A stretch of DNA of 64,000 nucleotides, from contig OY720346.1 of NCBI GenBank assembly GCA_963082975.1, positions 25,786,720 to 25,850,719 of the forward strand. The letters are read 5' to 3'. Source of the DNA: Labia minor. Lineage: Eukaryota; Arthropoda; Insecta; Dermaptera; Spongiphoridae. The first letter of the stretch is position 1. Each line of letters opens with the position of its first letter. Shown one piece after another: positions 12,640 to 25,127 of the stretch. The notes below the pieces were generated by a model, which saw only the letters and a list, made by a program, of their open reading frames with translations, was not told where the DNA came from and did no database searches. The position numbers were made by a program, and so were the translations under genes.

Positions 12640-12850
12640 GTCAGTGTAGAGAGTGGTTTGCCCATTTCATAGGGTGATACCAGTTTGGAGGATAAGCCAA
12701 GAAGAGGTCGGCCATCGGATTTCGACGTTCAGGCTCTTCTGGCGAATGCTTCAATCAACGGTGGTTTGTCACCTCAAAATGCAAAAAGACCTCGTAAAAA
12801 GAACCATATCGTCTTCCACCACGATAACACACGTCCTCATGTTTAACGCC
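12640..12850 (+). pseudogene. Mariner transposase remnant
   Basis: One frame reads GDTSLEDKPRRGRPSDFD, matching the linker after the N-terminal helix-turn-helix of mariner transposases (usual form GD.SLEDKPRSGRPS). After an internal loss it jumps to HHDNTRPH, the region around the second catalytic aspartate, and then meets a stop. A frame shift just upstream separates it from REWFAHF, which precedes the linker. Normal mariner transposases are about 340-350 residues; fewer than 70 remain here. Confidence 0.75.
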
Positions 12851-13027
12851 GTGTCGTCGAATTGATCTGCTTTCACATTCGTCATATTTACAAACCAATG
12901 CACCTAAGAACTATAACTTCAATCTCCCTTTGAAAAAGGGTTAAAATAATTAATTAGTGGCCAATGCTATTGATTTTGTTAAATCAAATTTGTTGAAAAA
13001 ATAACCCCGAATAATTCATCAACCTAA

Positions 13028-14147
13028 TATGATCGATTAAATATTCAAATTTTAGTTTTAACTAGTAATACACGTTGATTGTACAATGATGGATGATTTC
13101 TCAATGGTACAAATGCACTTAAAATTGAGATACCTGGAAAACTCAAATAATAATAAGAATAATACTAATAATATAAGAGAATATTTCTAAATACTAATAT
13201 TAATTCTACAATTTGAAAGTTTATAATTCAATTAGAAGAAATGCAGTCAATTTACTCTAATAAAATAATAATATTTGAATTTATCTATCAATAAATGATT
13301 ATTTTATAAGATACATTTATTTAAATCTCTCAATTCGACTTAATTTCTTATTAAACTGGAATAATTCTTTATATTTAATCTATTTAGTTTTTTCATCTGC
13401 ATTATACAATTCAATTAAAAATTTATATATAGAAAATAATTAAATTCAAATTAACAACAAATAAAATAAATAAATCATTGAATTAGTAAATACCATTTGT
13501 TAGATTTTGAGCATTTTTTATTAAGAAATACTTATATACATACCAATATAAAATAATTGTTCTATAATCAATTGTAATTTTTATTTCTCGTATAAATGAT
13601 AAACGAATCGATTTAAATATCGATGTTTAATAGGTTTTATGTTCAACATGAACACAATACATATATAAGATCATAAAACAGTATATTTACCTCACTTATC
13701 TTGATTTATATTATAGTTGCTATATACTTGCCAATTGTTCAAAGAATAGGTGAAATTTTGTCATTCAAATTAATTTTATGACAATAAAATGAATACCTCT
13801 TTAATCAATACAAGGTCTCCTATAAAGATACTTTGTTTTATCAAAAACTATATGAAATATTGATATACATTGCTAGTTATTATAAGACCTTGTTCCTTTT
13901 CAATCTGATTAGAATAAATATCATAATATTGATAAATTGTGAATCATATTCATTCGTTGTTGTTGATATTTTTATACCATAATCGACATACAATCTACAA
14001 TTTTTATCTTTGATGAAGCTTTAAAGATGTGAGTGAATAAGTCTGACACAGATAGGTCAGATTATAAAATAATCGCAATAGGATGATGTAGTTCAGGACA
14101 GAGACGGTTGTAAGAATGTAATTATTGTGATCAAGAACTTTTGAATA
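13028..14147. other. AT-rich intergenic DNA, no gene seen
   Basis: Low-complexity sequence with no supported gene or repeat boundary. Confidence 0.5.
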
Positions 14148-14155
14148 CAATAGAG

Positions 14156-16044
14156 CAGTGCTGTTTTTGTAAAAAAAAAGGTAGTGGAACGCTAAGAGTT
14201 GGACAGAAACATGGTTACAAATGCCAAAAGGAGGAAATTGCCCATTGTGGAAGATTAGAATTAGCTAAGAATTTTTTTTCAATTCTATATAATATTTATC
14301 ATTATAATTATAGTACAAAACAATCGTAATTTAAAGTGTATGCCAAAGTTTTGTCCAATTCTCGTCTGTAACATCTTCGAGACTTCTCTTCTTGCTGTTT
14401 GTATCTGTGGCCGAATGACGTCCTCTAAGCAATCAATGTATTTTGAAAGATCGAAAATTTTTAAAGGTGGCCTGACATGTTTGACAAATAAAAGTGCTGA
14501 AATGTGACGTAAAGTTTGTCAATAAATGATTTAAATCTATTTATTCCACAAGTTTCCTTGACAGCATCACTTACTGATAATTCTAGCCTATGATTAGCGC
14601 AATGCCAAACTATAATGAAAGGAAAACGTTCAGATATTAATTTCTTCACGCCACTTTTACAACCCAACATTACAGCTGCGCCGTCACAGGCCAGAGAAAC
14701 CAATATGTTTTTAATTATTCGTTAGTCATCCCATAAGAGTAAAGACATTGGAGTAAAGAATCATATACTCCTTTAGCAGTAACTTTTTCAAGTTCTATCA
14801 AATCCAAAAATAAATTTATAGGAGAATTCATCCCAACACTTTTGATGCAGCATCAGACATACACTATGAGGGTAGTTTTTTGCTTATTGTTGTTGATTCA
14901 TCAATTATCAACGAAATTTTACTCTTGGATTCAACAATTTCTTTAATCACATTTTTCTTCATTTCATCGCTTATGTGATTAATAATATTAGTACATGCAG
15001 TTTTGGAATGAAGAATATGACCCATTTCAATCCCGTTGAGTGCTTGCAGATCAATTTCAGATTCAAAATGATTGAACGATTGATTTTCCTTTCCTACTAT
15101 AACTTTTTCATGAGACAATGACTTTACGAAAGCATTCTCAATCGTCATTTTCTTACTTTCAGCGACTAGTTTTTCAGCCGCTTTATGTGCTTGAGATTCT
15201 TTGTTATAAAAAAATTTTTTTTTGAAGTGACGTTAACTGTTGAGACCTATCTTTGCCATAATAAGTAATCTCATTGTTGGCCCACTCTTTGGAAATATTC
15301 ATTCCCATTATCGCTTCAGTTCCAAGAGTTTGAACTTTTCTACAAATCGCGCAGCCAATTTTCATTTTGCAAAAAGAGTTTGGCATTGCTTCTCAGCATC
15401 AGATTCAGTAATATCAAAAGATGTAGTTATTTTCGTATATTCGTCGTCTGTTGTGTCTGTTAATATCCTGGCCTTTTTATTAGCAGTACCGTCGGTGGAA
15501 AAGTAGTTAGTAATTTTTTTCATTTCTAAATTCGAGGTCACATGATTACGCTAAAATTTAAAATTGATTTTTTTTTCTTTACTCAGGATGTTGTAGAGTA
15601 AATAAATTATTTACCTTTCGAAGCTATACACTACAGGATTGGGTATTACATAATCAACTTCCTTTCTGTAAAAAGAGTTTTATTTATATTTTTAATATAA
15701 TTTAATTACATATTTATTTACAATATTACAAGATTTACCTGTAAAAAGAAATCAATTCTTAAGTTGTTATATCCACAATTTTTATAATACAGTTTCTCTA
15801 ACAATTCTTTTTTATATAATAAATTAACAATTCCTATTAAATAATTTATTTATAAAGTATCACATATCAATTATTATGATTAATAATATAAACTATTTGA
15901 ATTGAATTCAATTAATTAAATTATTCAATTAAATTTAATAAACCAAATTAAGGTGAATTTATTATATATATATATATATATATTATCCGTTTAATAAGGT
16001 AGTGGAACGCCGTTCCACTGCGTTCCTATACGAAAACAGCACTG
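14156..16044 (-). mobile_element. Decayed hAT element (ZNF862/KIAA1586 type)
   Basis: The left end CAGTGCTGTTTTTGTA is answered by the right end CGAAAACAGCACTG. The flanking 8-mers CAATAGAG and CAGTAGAG match at 7 of 8 positions, as expected for an old hAT insertion. Subterminal GGTAGTGGAACGC blocks occur at both ends (about 14180 and 15998). The minus strand holds broken transposase coding sequence. At 1.9 kb the element is shorter than autonomous hATs. Confidence 0.85.
14461..15520 (-). pseudogene. hAT transposase remnant
   Basis: Read on the minus strand, successive fragments resemble the hAT-derived ZNF862/KIAA1586 group. About 15204-15386 gives IGCAICRKVQTLG and ISKEWANNEITYYG, a zinc-finger-like N-terminal part. 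About 14864-15148 ends in SKISLIIDESTTISKK, the block with the first catalytic aspartate. About 14461-14703 gives SLACDGAAVMLGCKSGV and WHCANHRLEL, the second aspartate and the C/H motif. The blocks are in the right order but in different frames with intervening stops. The C-terminal dimerisation part is not evident. Confidence 0.8.
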
Positions 16045-16052
16045 CAGTAGAG

Positions 16053-17264
16053 TCATAACATCTGACACTAACAAACTCAGATGAAAACTAAACCAAAATT
16101 TGTTTTTCAAGATAAATAGTTATTCTTATGTTTTGAAACCAAATATTCTAAAAACATAACATAAAGTTGAATTGTCTTTACCACAACACAAAGTACAAGA
16201 ATATACTATTCATATATATCAGAGTCAATATTATTGTTGCTTTGTAGGATTAATTTCAAGATAGATTGAAGTCACATAGTAGTTACTTTTGGATTTACTC
16301 TACCTAGATAGAGATTATCAAATTGTATTTATTTTATAATAAATATCACTACTGTTGATTGGCACTAGATGTCACTAGTTAGATTGAAAAAAACAAAATA
16401 AACTTTTAATCTACATATAATTTACATATTTATTGCAATTTTATTATTATTAAATATTGTATAACAATTGAATTTGAAGAATACTCAAGATTCTAATTGT
16501 TAAATATTTTAAATACAGCCTTTTATAAAAAACATTAAAATGATTTAATTTTATAATTTATCAAAAATTAAACATACATTTTACTAAATACAAGTTTGTT
16601 GATTAATATAATTGAGGTTAATAGAATAAGTGACAATTAAATGATTAAACAAATATAATACTTTAAATATATACCTATATATAAAATTTATGATAAAATT
16701 CCTAAGGGTTGTTTTTAACTATGAAAGATTTATGATGAGCAAAAGAAAAATGGTTATTGGAATTTAAAAACAAATAACAAAATAGAAAATGTATAAGATA
16801 AAGAAGACACATCACTCATTTCCGAATGTTTACATTTCATTAACTTGGTGAAATGGGTGATTGTATGTGTATATGTGTGTATGCGAATGCATTTGTGTGT
16901 CTGCTTTCTCAGGTGGCAACATTCCAATGGAAATTCATCCGCCCACTGAAAGTCAAGAGCCTTTCCTTTCATCCTCCCACATAAGAAAATTACACATTAG
17001 TGTTAGCTCATTAGAATAGAAGGAGACAAACATTTATTTTAAATAAATATTGAGGATGAGAACGTTGCGATTTAAATGATATACTCATTTATGTATGGGT
17101 ACTCAAAAATTACATTCTCTTTTAATTTTTAAATAAAAAAAAAATATTGTAATTCTAAAAATAATGATGATTTTAATAAAACTCATTAGTTACTACTTGT
17201 GTAGAATCTAAAATTCATTTTTAAATATTTATGAAAGAATATGAGTATTTTTTTAACGACTAAA
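16053..17264. other. AT-rich intergenic DNA
   Basis: No gene is recognised. A patch at 16845-16980 is less AT-rich and contains TG/GTGT repeats. A 72-codon frame across it has no domain. Confidence 0.5.
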
Positions 17265-17272
17265 CATGATTA

Positions 17273-17427
17273 CAGCACTTCCCTTGGTATTTAAGGCGCT
17301 CCAGGCAATAGAATAAATTGCCGCCCCTATATTCGTAAAATTTATTACATTTATAACCAAAACGTTGCCCTTGAGATTTTCCGCCCCGGATAAATGCACG
17401 GTTTTCCGCCCTCTAAAGCGGACCATG
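17273..17427. mobile_element. hAT-type MITE, GGCGCC subfamily
   Basis: A 155-bp element begins CAGCACTTCCCTTGG and ends GCGGACCATG. It is flanked by identical 8-mers, CATGATTA. Inside are GGCGCTCC, GCCGCCCC and CCGCCC blocks arranged like those of the copies at 4693 and 36069. It is non-coding. Confidence 0.8.
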
Positions 17428-17435
17428 CATGATTA

Positions 17436-18375
17436 ATTTAAAAAAAACTGAAATTTATTGATGTTGGATTATTATCAGTGATTTTGAATAAAATCGTTAT
17501 TTCGATTTTTTTATAAATTTATTTGAAAATTATGATAATAAATAATCAATTTGTCGTAAGTAATTATAGAATGTATTTAAATAATAATGTAAATGTCTTA
17601 AGAAATCAACGTTTTTCTTATCTTCAGTGCAATTTGAGTTTTTGGACATATGTCAGAGTAGATGAATTGATATGTATGCAATTAATGAAATTATGGTTAT
17701 TATGATTCTGAGATTGAGTTTTATTTCAGTATTTTATTTTTATTGATTCCCCTATTCGAACAATAAAAAGTTAAACATTAATCCTCATATGTATTCTTTT
17801 ATGAATAAATAAGGATTTATCGCGAAGCGAATTCAGATATATTTTGAAAATATTACGTATAATGCGAATATAATATTCTGAATAAATTAAAGAGCCTATA
17901 TATGATTTAATTTTAGTATCATCAATAAAAATATATTGTGAGAATATTAAAAATTTAGTTTTAATTGATATTTATGTAATCAATTAATTATAATTTATTT
18001 ATTTTTCCCAAGTTAATTAATTTTACGAATTAATTTGATTAATTACTGTTACAAAATTATTATTTAATATAATATAAATTAATTTTAATTCTTAAGTATT
18101 TTTATTATATTTTTATTAATCACACAATAGTAAAAAAATAAAACAAAATATTATTAAAATAATAATTCTAATGGTAAAACTAATAAGAATAATTACAAAT
18201 ACTTTAAATGAAATTAATTAATGATATATAAATAAATATATCTAAAATAGTATATTAATATATATGTATATTAGAATTTAAGTAATATCTATACTACATA
18301 GATCCTCTATGTACGTTACAGTTCCGTTCGCAAAAATTCTTAAATAAATGAAACCAAAGAATGAATAGTAAAAAT
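17436..18375. other. AT-rich intergenic DNA, no gene seen
   Basis: Low-complexity A/T sequence. A 60-codon frame at 17523-17705 has no support. Confidence 0.5.
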
Positions 18376-18972
18376 CTGGAGTGTCTCCACTCGACTATCT
18401 CGCAAATTTGAATTGGATTAAATAACATATATTAATTTAAATTAAATTAATTAAATTACAAATTAAAATTAATAAATAATTATTAAACCAGCGCATGTTT
18501 GTCTCTTTGTTGATGGCACCACGTCACGTGTTGGCGCGTGAGATTTGCATTGTTAAAAAATTAATTCTGGTACTTTCAGCAAATAAATCAAGCTGAAATT
18601 CTAGATATAGCAGTTTTATACAATTATTAATCATGTGAAAAATTATCAAACATATATCTTTATTTTTACGGTCACTTTAGAAGAAAAAAAATCAAAATGT
18701 TGTAGTTAATGACCCTCTTCCGGTTGAACTACATTTCTCAAAAGTTGATAAAAAACTATGAATTTTGAATAATGCCCATGTACCAAATTTCATCATTCAT
18801 TCTAGCTCAAACCGTTTTTGCGTAATCTTGGTTACATACGAACACACACACAGACATTTTTCTCAACCTTAGAGAAAATGATTCAGGAACCTTCAAAACG
18901 TATAAAAACATCAAAATCTCAATATCGAAAATTTTCGTGTTCGCAATACTATCTCTGGCGAGATAGTAAAAA
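18376..18972 (+). mobile_element. Family B repeat, copy 1
   Basis: This copy shares most of its length with 48984-49573. It starts CTGGAGTGTCTCCACT then ACTATCTCGC, and ends GCGAGATAGTAAAAA, so ACTATCTCGC and GCGAGATAGT form short inverted ends. It contains CCACGTCACGTG, the string CTTCCGGTTGAAC and a block with ACCAAATTTCATCA, and it has a CACACACAGACA tract. There is no reading frame. It is non-autonomous and of unknown superfamily. Confidence 0.75.
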
Positions 18973-19871
18973 TGAGGTATAATATTTCTTTAAGAGTAAG
19001 AACCGTAAGTTTAATTTTTCTTTATGATATATATAAATTAATCCTCACAAATTGTGTGTCCCCTTAATAAGTGTCTCCCCTCTCCCCTCTTTTTTCGTTA
19101 CGCTACTGCGTACTTGGAAGGTCTTGTGACTAGTGTATTTAAATATATATATATAAACATTAAAATCTTAAAGAGTAATAATAATGATAAAAAATAATTG
19201 AATTTATAAATTGTAACAAATAATGAGGATTTAAAAGATTGTCAATTAAATTATTAAGGAATGAAAATAGCAAGAGTTTGGACCTATCCCAAGGTAATGA
19301 GAGTCAAGGCAGGCCTTCTTGCGAGCCACACATTTTTTCAGATAGAATTCAAATGGAATTACAAAATTAAAAAAGAACAAACAAATAATCAAGAGCATAG
19401 AATAAATAACAACAAAGGAAAGTTTCACATTCCCTATTATATTTAAATAAAATCAAAATATAGATCAATCGTTATTTATTTCATTTAGTTAAAATAATAT
19501 TAATCCATTTATCTGATTAATTCTATATTGTTGAATATAATCATATAGTTATTCAATATTCAGATAACTTTTGAAGTTTGTTTACCATATTGATTAAAAA
19601 AACTAACAAAGCAAAGAAAGCAATTTGCGAAAAAGTAATTATAATTAAAAAAAATATATATCTATATTTAATTATTATGTATATTAATGCACACTTTTTA
19701 TTAAAAACTTAATATAACCCAATACAATTTTTAAAATTTTATTTATAATAAAAATTAAATAGAAAATTTTAAATTACTGCAAAATTAATAATTCATCTTT
19801 TCTAATGAAATAAAAATTATTTGAATTGTAAATGCATTCTCAATTTTATATTTGTGGTTGATGCATTCATT
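18973..19871. other. AT-rich intergenic DNA
   Basis: Mostly low-complexity sequence. A less AT-rich patch at 19262-19345 is open on both strands. The minus-strand frame is discussed as a finding. No gene can be affirmed. Confidence 0.45.
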
Positions 19872-19879
19872 GTCTAAAT

Positions 19880-20257
19880 CAGTGATTCTCAACCTATTTT
19901 TTACCGCGGCACACTTTTAACGGTTTTAAAATTTGGCGGCACATAAAGAAAAAAATAAGTGTACAAGATATTTACTTACCTATAATCAGAGGGCGGCAAC
20001 CTTTTTCAATAGGCGGGCACATTTCTAAAATAATATAACAGGGGTCGGCACACTTGGTGATACTTAGAGTCATATTGAAAAATCGAAAATGTTTAAGAAC
20101 CTGATCGCAAAAACTTTTTATCTTTTTTTTTTACATACATATAAAATAAATAAGTACTTTTTCTAAATTTGAACTTTAGATTTGTAAAATTTGGCGGCAC
20201 ATTTTGAAAATCTCGCGGCACACAAAAGTGCCGCGGCACAGTGGTTGGGAATCACTG
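19880..20257. mobile_element. hAT MITE, 378 bp
   Basis: The ends CAGTGATTCTCAACC and GGTTGGGAATCACTG are inverted repeats. Identical 8-mers GTCTAAAT flank the element. The inside repeats GGCGGCACA and GCGGCACA blocks several times and has no reading frame. Confidence 0.92.
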
Positions 20258-20265
20258 GTCTAAAT

Positions 20266-22327
20266 GACTCTCCTTCTTTGTAGTAAATATGTTTATGTTA
20301 GTTTACTGTTGGAAGAGGAGTAAAGGTATGTTATAATAATATATTTAATTCTGATTCGGCTTCTATAGTCCAAAAATTTTTTACTATACTAAAAAATATG
20401 AATCTATATATATTATATTATGATAATAACTTGTTATAGAGTAATATTTTATTTAATTTGTTTAATATTTAATATTTATTTTAATATAATAAATATAATT
20501 ATAATTTCATCAATTAGAAAAATAAAATGATTATTTTATAGTCGTATTAATATTAATTTAAAATAATATAATGTAATAATAACCTATGTTGTGTGATGAT
20601 TTAGTTTATTTGTTTGTTTTTCTTCTTTGCTAGATTTATTTTTATATCTTAAAATATAAATTTTATGATTTTTTTTCTAATTCCCTGTAAATATGTATCT
20701 ATATCTATAAATGTAGATATAGATATAGATATAGATACATATATTTACAAATGAATAAACGTTATAAATAATACAAACTCATGTTATACCTATATATTTA
20801 AAAGGGATTATTCATTTATATAAGCAAAGATATTTATGCGAAAAATATTTCTTATCTTTTTTTATAACTTCATGTTTTCTTTCTTCTCATTCATTTTCAC
20901 ACAATCCCAAATTCTTATTTCACTATAAATAAAATTATACTTTGCGTTCTTCATTCAATTGAAATTAATCTTAATAAATAGATATAATCTCATTCTTGTT
21001 TTAAAGAAGAAAGAAAATAAGTAATAAATCTATGAAAAAATTGTCATTTGAAATTAGAACGGAACATAAAAGTGACCATTAATTAAATCTATTGGTTGAA
21101 AAACTTATAAAACAAGAAAGATTAATGTAAATGCAAGTTACACGCATAAACACTCCCCCCCCATTCTCATTTAATAATACATTTGACGACAAATCTTCTC
21201 ATTAGGCATTCCAACTATTAAACTATCATTTGTGTCAGTAAAATATTTTTTTTAATCTCTAATAATTAGAATTATTTATAAAAATGAAGATATATGGAAA
21301 AATCTATTTCAATAACAAATTGAAATTTTCCTTTTAAAATTTATTGGAAAATATTTTATTAAAAACAAATTGTATTTAAAAAAAGTTTTTATAAATATAC
21401 ATTATTTATATCATAATCATTTTCTATTATTTATGTTTTATATATATAAGAATTTTGGGTTTGTAATAAGTTTATTTTCAATTTAAAGGTTTTTCTAATG
21501 TCTTATAATGTACTCTGGCGAAGTGACTCTTTGAGAAACAATTAAAATATTTAACTGTAACTGAATAGTTATATTAGATGGAGGATAATCAATTATAATT
21601 GATTAAATATAATTTTATTTTTTATTTTTCATATCAATACAATATTTCTCTGATACTCTAATTATATCTCCATAGGATATTAAAAACATATTTTTTAAAA
21701 TTTAAACAAAAATTTTCTGATACAATTTGTTTCTTTCAATAAAATTTAATTTAGAGTATTATAAAAGTTTAAAAAAAGATAAATTGGTTCTGCCGTTTTC
21801 AAGTGAAGCGTTCCCCAACGAATATAATTTCATTCTTATATAGATTTCAAACAAATGTAGGTATTTTTTAAAATTTGTTTAACTTTATAAAAAAATTCAT
21901 TATTCTTGACTAGAATATTATATAATGTTTAGTAGTAGTAATTTATTTAAAATTTCTTTATTCAAATATTTTTTAATAACTAAGTGGATTTTAAAATTTG
22001 TGAATATATTCATTAGATACATACATTTACTTGTTAGGCACAGTTTATAGATTTATAATATAATCATCTCTCAAATTAATAAACTAATTAAAAGATTTTC
22101 CTTTGATTCCTAATAATAATGGAAATTATTCTGAAAAAAAAAATATATATATATATTTATTTATGTTTATAAATTTAACAAATTAAATCGTTTTGACTGA
22201 ATTTGCAAATTTTATTATTGTTTTTATTTTATAATATTTCGTTATATTTAAATTTCAAAATCATCGGTAGAGAATTTTAGGAGAAAAACCATAAAAACTT
22301 GTGCAAAAGGTATCCCATTCTATAAAT
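20266..22327. other. AT-rich intergenic DNA, no gene seen
   Basis: Low-complexity sequence with a GATATA repeat near 20716-20740 and AT tracts near 22138-22160. No exon or repeat boundary was recognised. Confidence 0.55.
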
Positions 22328-22646
22328 AAAAATAAGTTAACCTGTGGCCAGGTCCGAACCGACCGACGGTTTGAAGTAAATTAATTTCCAGCTACAGAAA
22401 CAATTTCAAATAATTTTAATATATCTATTAATGTAATAAAAAACAGATAGGCATATAACATAAATATTTTTAATTTTATTTTATTTATAATATATATGTA
22501 AGACAAGGCTGTGACGTCATGAATGGCTGGATGACGTCATATAATTTTAAATTAGGATAAAACCTATACAAAGTGTATGATTCGTGGAGATATGTAAAAA
22601 TCTGGTGTGAAAACAATACCTCCCTTTCTATCGTCGGTCGGTAAAA
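22328..22646 (-). mobile_element. Family A dispersed repeat, copy 3 (short)
   Basis: Both ends of family A are present, AATAAGTTAACCTGTGG on the left and CGTCGGTCGGTAAAA on the right. The centre is shortened: the GGAC/AGAC tract and the GATGAAATTTGG module are missing. The paired TGACGTCA sites remain at about 22511-22540. Confidence 0.85.
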
Positions 22647-22912
22647 ATTGATGATAAGTATATATTTAAAATATAAATTTAATAACTATTAAATTATCTA
22701 TTAGACTTTTCTAATATATTTAAATATTATATTTAGGTTATAATTAACATTTTGTTGTGTCAGTGATATATAATTTATAATATAATTTAAGTAATATTTT
22801 AATAATCAATGAATTAATTTTTATTTCTATTCATTTACTATGTGTTGAAAATAATATTGAAATTAGATTTTAGGAAAAAAATATTAATAAAACGTTCTCT
22901 CTCTCTCTCAGG

Positions 22913-23215
22913 TGTTTATAGATTAAATAGAGTGGGAAATGGAGAGAGCACCGATCGATTAATGACGGAGAATGACTTTCTATTCCCGGACGTCGATAGC
23001 GTCTGATGGTGTCGTTGACCATCGGACCTACCTCAAGTCACCCCAAATAGACCTAGATTTATGATATTTAGTCTAAGCACCCTGACCCTGGAGAGGAGTG
23101 ACCCGATTAAAGGGAGAGAATGATTGCGCACACGACTATTTATTCTCACTTCGCCTACAATAAAGAATTCTCTTTTAAAGTGAAAAGATTTAATACGATG
23201 CAAACAAAATAACAT
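22913..23215. other. GC-richer non-repetitive island
   Basis: About 300 bases near 45% G+C lie between AT-rich flanks, just after a (CT)n tract. The island contains GGACGTCGATAGCGTCTGAT, has no open frame longer than 60 codons and matches no repeat elsewhere in the window. It could be an unrecognised exon, a regulatory element or a retroposon fragment. Confidence 0.3.
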
Positions 23216-23219
23216 TTTA

Positions 23220-24356
23220 CGATTTATTTATTATTCTCATATTTTTTTTTTCACATTTTACTTAATTTAAATTTAAGAATGTATTTACTAGGTCCAATGA
23301 AACCAACCATTTAAGGGTAATTTTGAATACAAAGAGTAATTTTAAATGTTAGATAAATATTTATTTGGCGATAACTGAACTAGTTATTTTATTTTAATAA
23401 TAATGCTAATAATTTGTCAGGGAATGTTAATCAATTGATTAGTCCTCTTATTATCAATATCATCTATTCTATTTTGTTTTATCTTATAAATATTAGTACA
23501 TAGGAATTAATTCTCTTACCTAAAAATTAATTTTTGATATAAGTAAATTTATGTAAATGTTCTCTTCATAGGGTTCACGGTTCAAAAAACTAGTTCAAGC
23601 ATATGCAATAATAAAAATATTATATTTATATTAATCTTAGCAATTACTACTCAGAATTATTAAAATATACTTATAAAATATTATTTGTATATTTCTAATA
23701 ATCAAATATTTAAATTATGTAATGTAACCTAAAAGTTATCATTTAATATAATATTATTAGTTGATATTGATTAAATGTTTTAATTTTTAATTGAAATAGA
23801 ATATTCTATAATTATTTTTTAAGTAATTTTTAAATAAGTTATTGTTTTTAAAAAAACGTATCAATAATAATAATAATAATAAGAATCATATATAAATAAT
23901 GTTTTCAAAAGTGACCTTGAATCATTGAATACTTTTTTTATAGATATTGATTAACAAATAATTTAAGTAAGAAAAATACAATTTTAAAAAATGATTTTTT
24001 TCTCTAAATGAGACCTATACATAATGATTCTTCACTTTAAAATCCCATTAATATGTAAATTTCATAAGAATTCTGTGCACAACTTTCAAGTAAAATGATT
24101 AAATCTTTAATTATATATTTTGAACAATATTATGAAATTTATTAGGTATTAATATTAAGAAAATAAATTAGTTGTATTTAAATAAATGAACAGCTTTCCT
24201 GACAGCCTGATTTTTAATTTTTATAAAATTTTAGTATTTCAAAAATCTTCAATTTAAAATTTATAAATTCATATCACCAAACAAATATCTTAGAATTAAA
24301 TTAAATTAAATTAATAATACTTTACTTTCACAAACATCATTATAAGATTAGAAATA

Positions 24357-24410
<54 letters not shown>

Positions 24411-24831
24411 ATTATATATTTTGGAAATTTTCTTTGTTAAATTTTTTATTATTTAATTCCAATTCTATCCAAAAACACTATCCACAATTGTTCGGGGAAA
24501 TTTATTATTTCTCTACAATTCGCCTAAAGGTATATTACCATAACCTTCACTCTCATAAGAGATATATTTTTACAAAATAAATTAATATTTAGTAAAGAAT
24601 TCTTGAAAAATAAAATTGATGATATCAAAAACTATTAAATCATAAACTTATATGAAAAGTGCCCTTTTCTCTAATTGCATAAAATCTTTTTTTTTTTGAT
24701 ATTTTAAATGTATTCTATAAATTAAGATAAAGTAAAACTACACTTTAAAAGAAAGGAACAATCAAGATACTGGAAGCAATAAGAAGCAGTGTAAGAAAAT
24801 GTTAAAAAAGACGATGAAGATAGTATATAGG
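23220..24831. other. AT-rich intergenic DNA with (AT)n at 24361-24407
   Basis: No gene is visible. The alternating AT tract is about 47 bases long. Confidence 0.6.
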
Positions 24832-24877
24832 TAAACACCCGGTTGACAACCCGTTAAGATTGTCAAGCGGGTGTTTA
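24832..24877. other. Strong hairpin, 18-bp arms
   Basis: The arms TAAACACCCGGTTGACAA and TTGTCAAGCGGGTGTTTA pair with a single mismatch around a 10-base loop. They lie in otherwise low-complexity DNA. A tiny foldback element or a structured RNA are both possible. Confidence 0.6.
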
Positions 24878-25046
24878 TCTCACTTCTCTTGAGAAAAAAT
24901 TTCATATTAAATTTCATTTATTTATTATATTGTAATTCCTTTGGACATGTATGTAGATATAGATATAGTTATATGTGTATAATTTGCAAAAAAATGTATT
25001 ATACAAATAAGTAAGAATAAATAAGAATATATATACCATAATACTC

Positions 25047-25088
25047 GTATATCATACATTACAAATTGATATTCATAAAATAATTTGA
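25047..25088. repeat. 42-bp direct repeat, left copy
   Basis: This is identical to 32594-32635. The pair brackets the whole nested transposon block between 25.1 and 32.6 kb. Confidence 0.85.
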
Positions 25089-25090
25089 TT

Positions 25091-25094
<4 letters not shown>

Positions 25095-25126
<32 letters not shown>
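25095..25126. repeat. Poly-A tract, 32 A
   Basis: An uninterrupted A run begins six bases after the left copy of the 42-bp direct repeat. Confidence 0.9.

Positions 25127-25127
<1 letters not shown>

Larger units (their letters stand above)
11114..13027 (+). mobile_element. Decayed mariner element
   Basis: The ends are TTAGGTTGAT and ATCAACCTAA, each flanked by TA, the target duplication of Tc1/mariner elements. Transposase remnants lie near 11540-11660 (residues resembling HICYIMF...EKEWKT) and at 12640-12850 (GDTSLEDKPRRGRPSDFD, then HHDNTRPH). Unrelated sequence of about 1 kb separates the two parts, and a hAT MITE sits inside the left terminus. The element is long dead. Confidence 0.75.
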
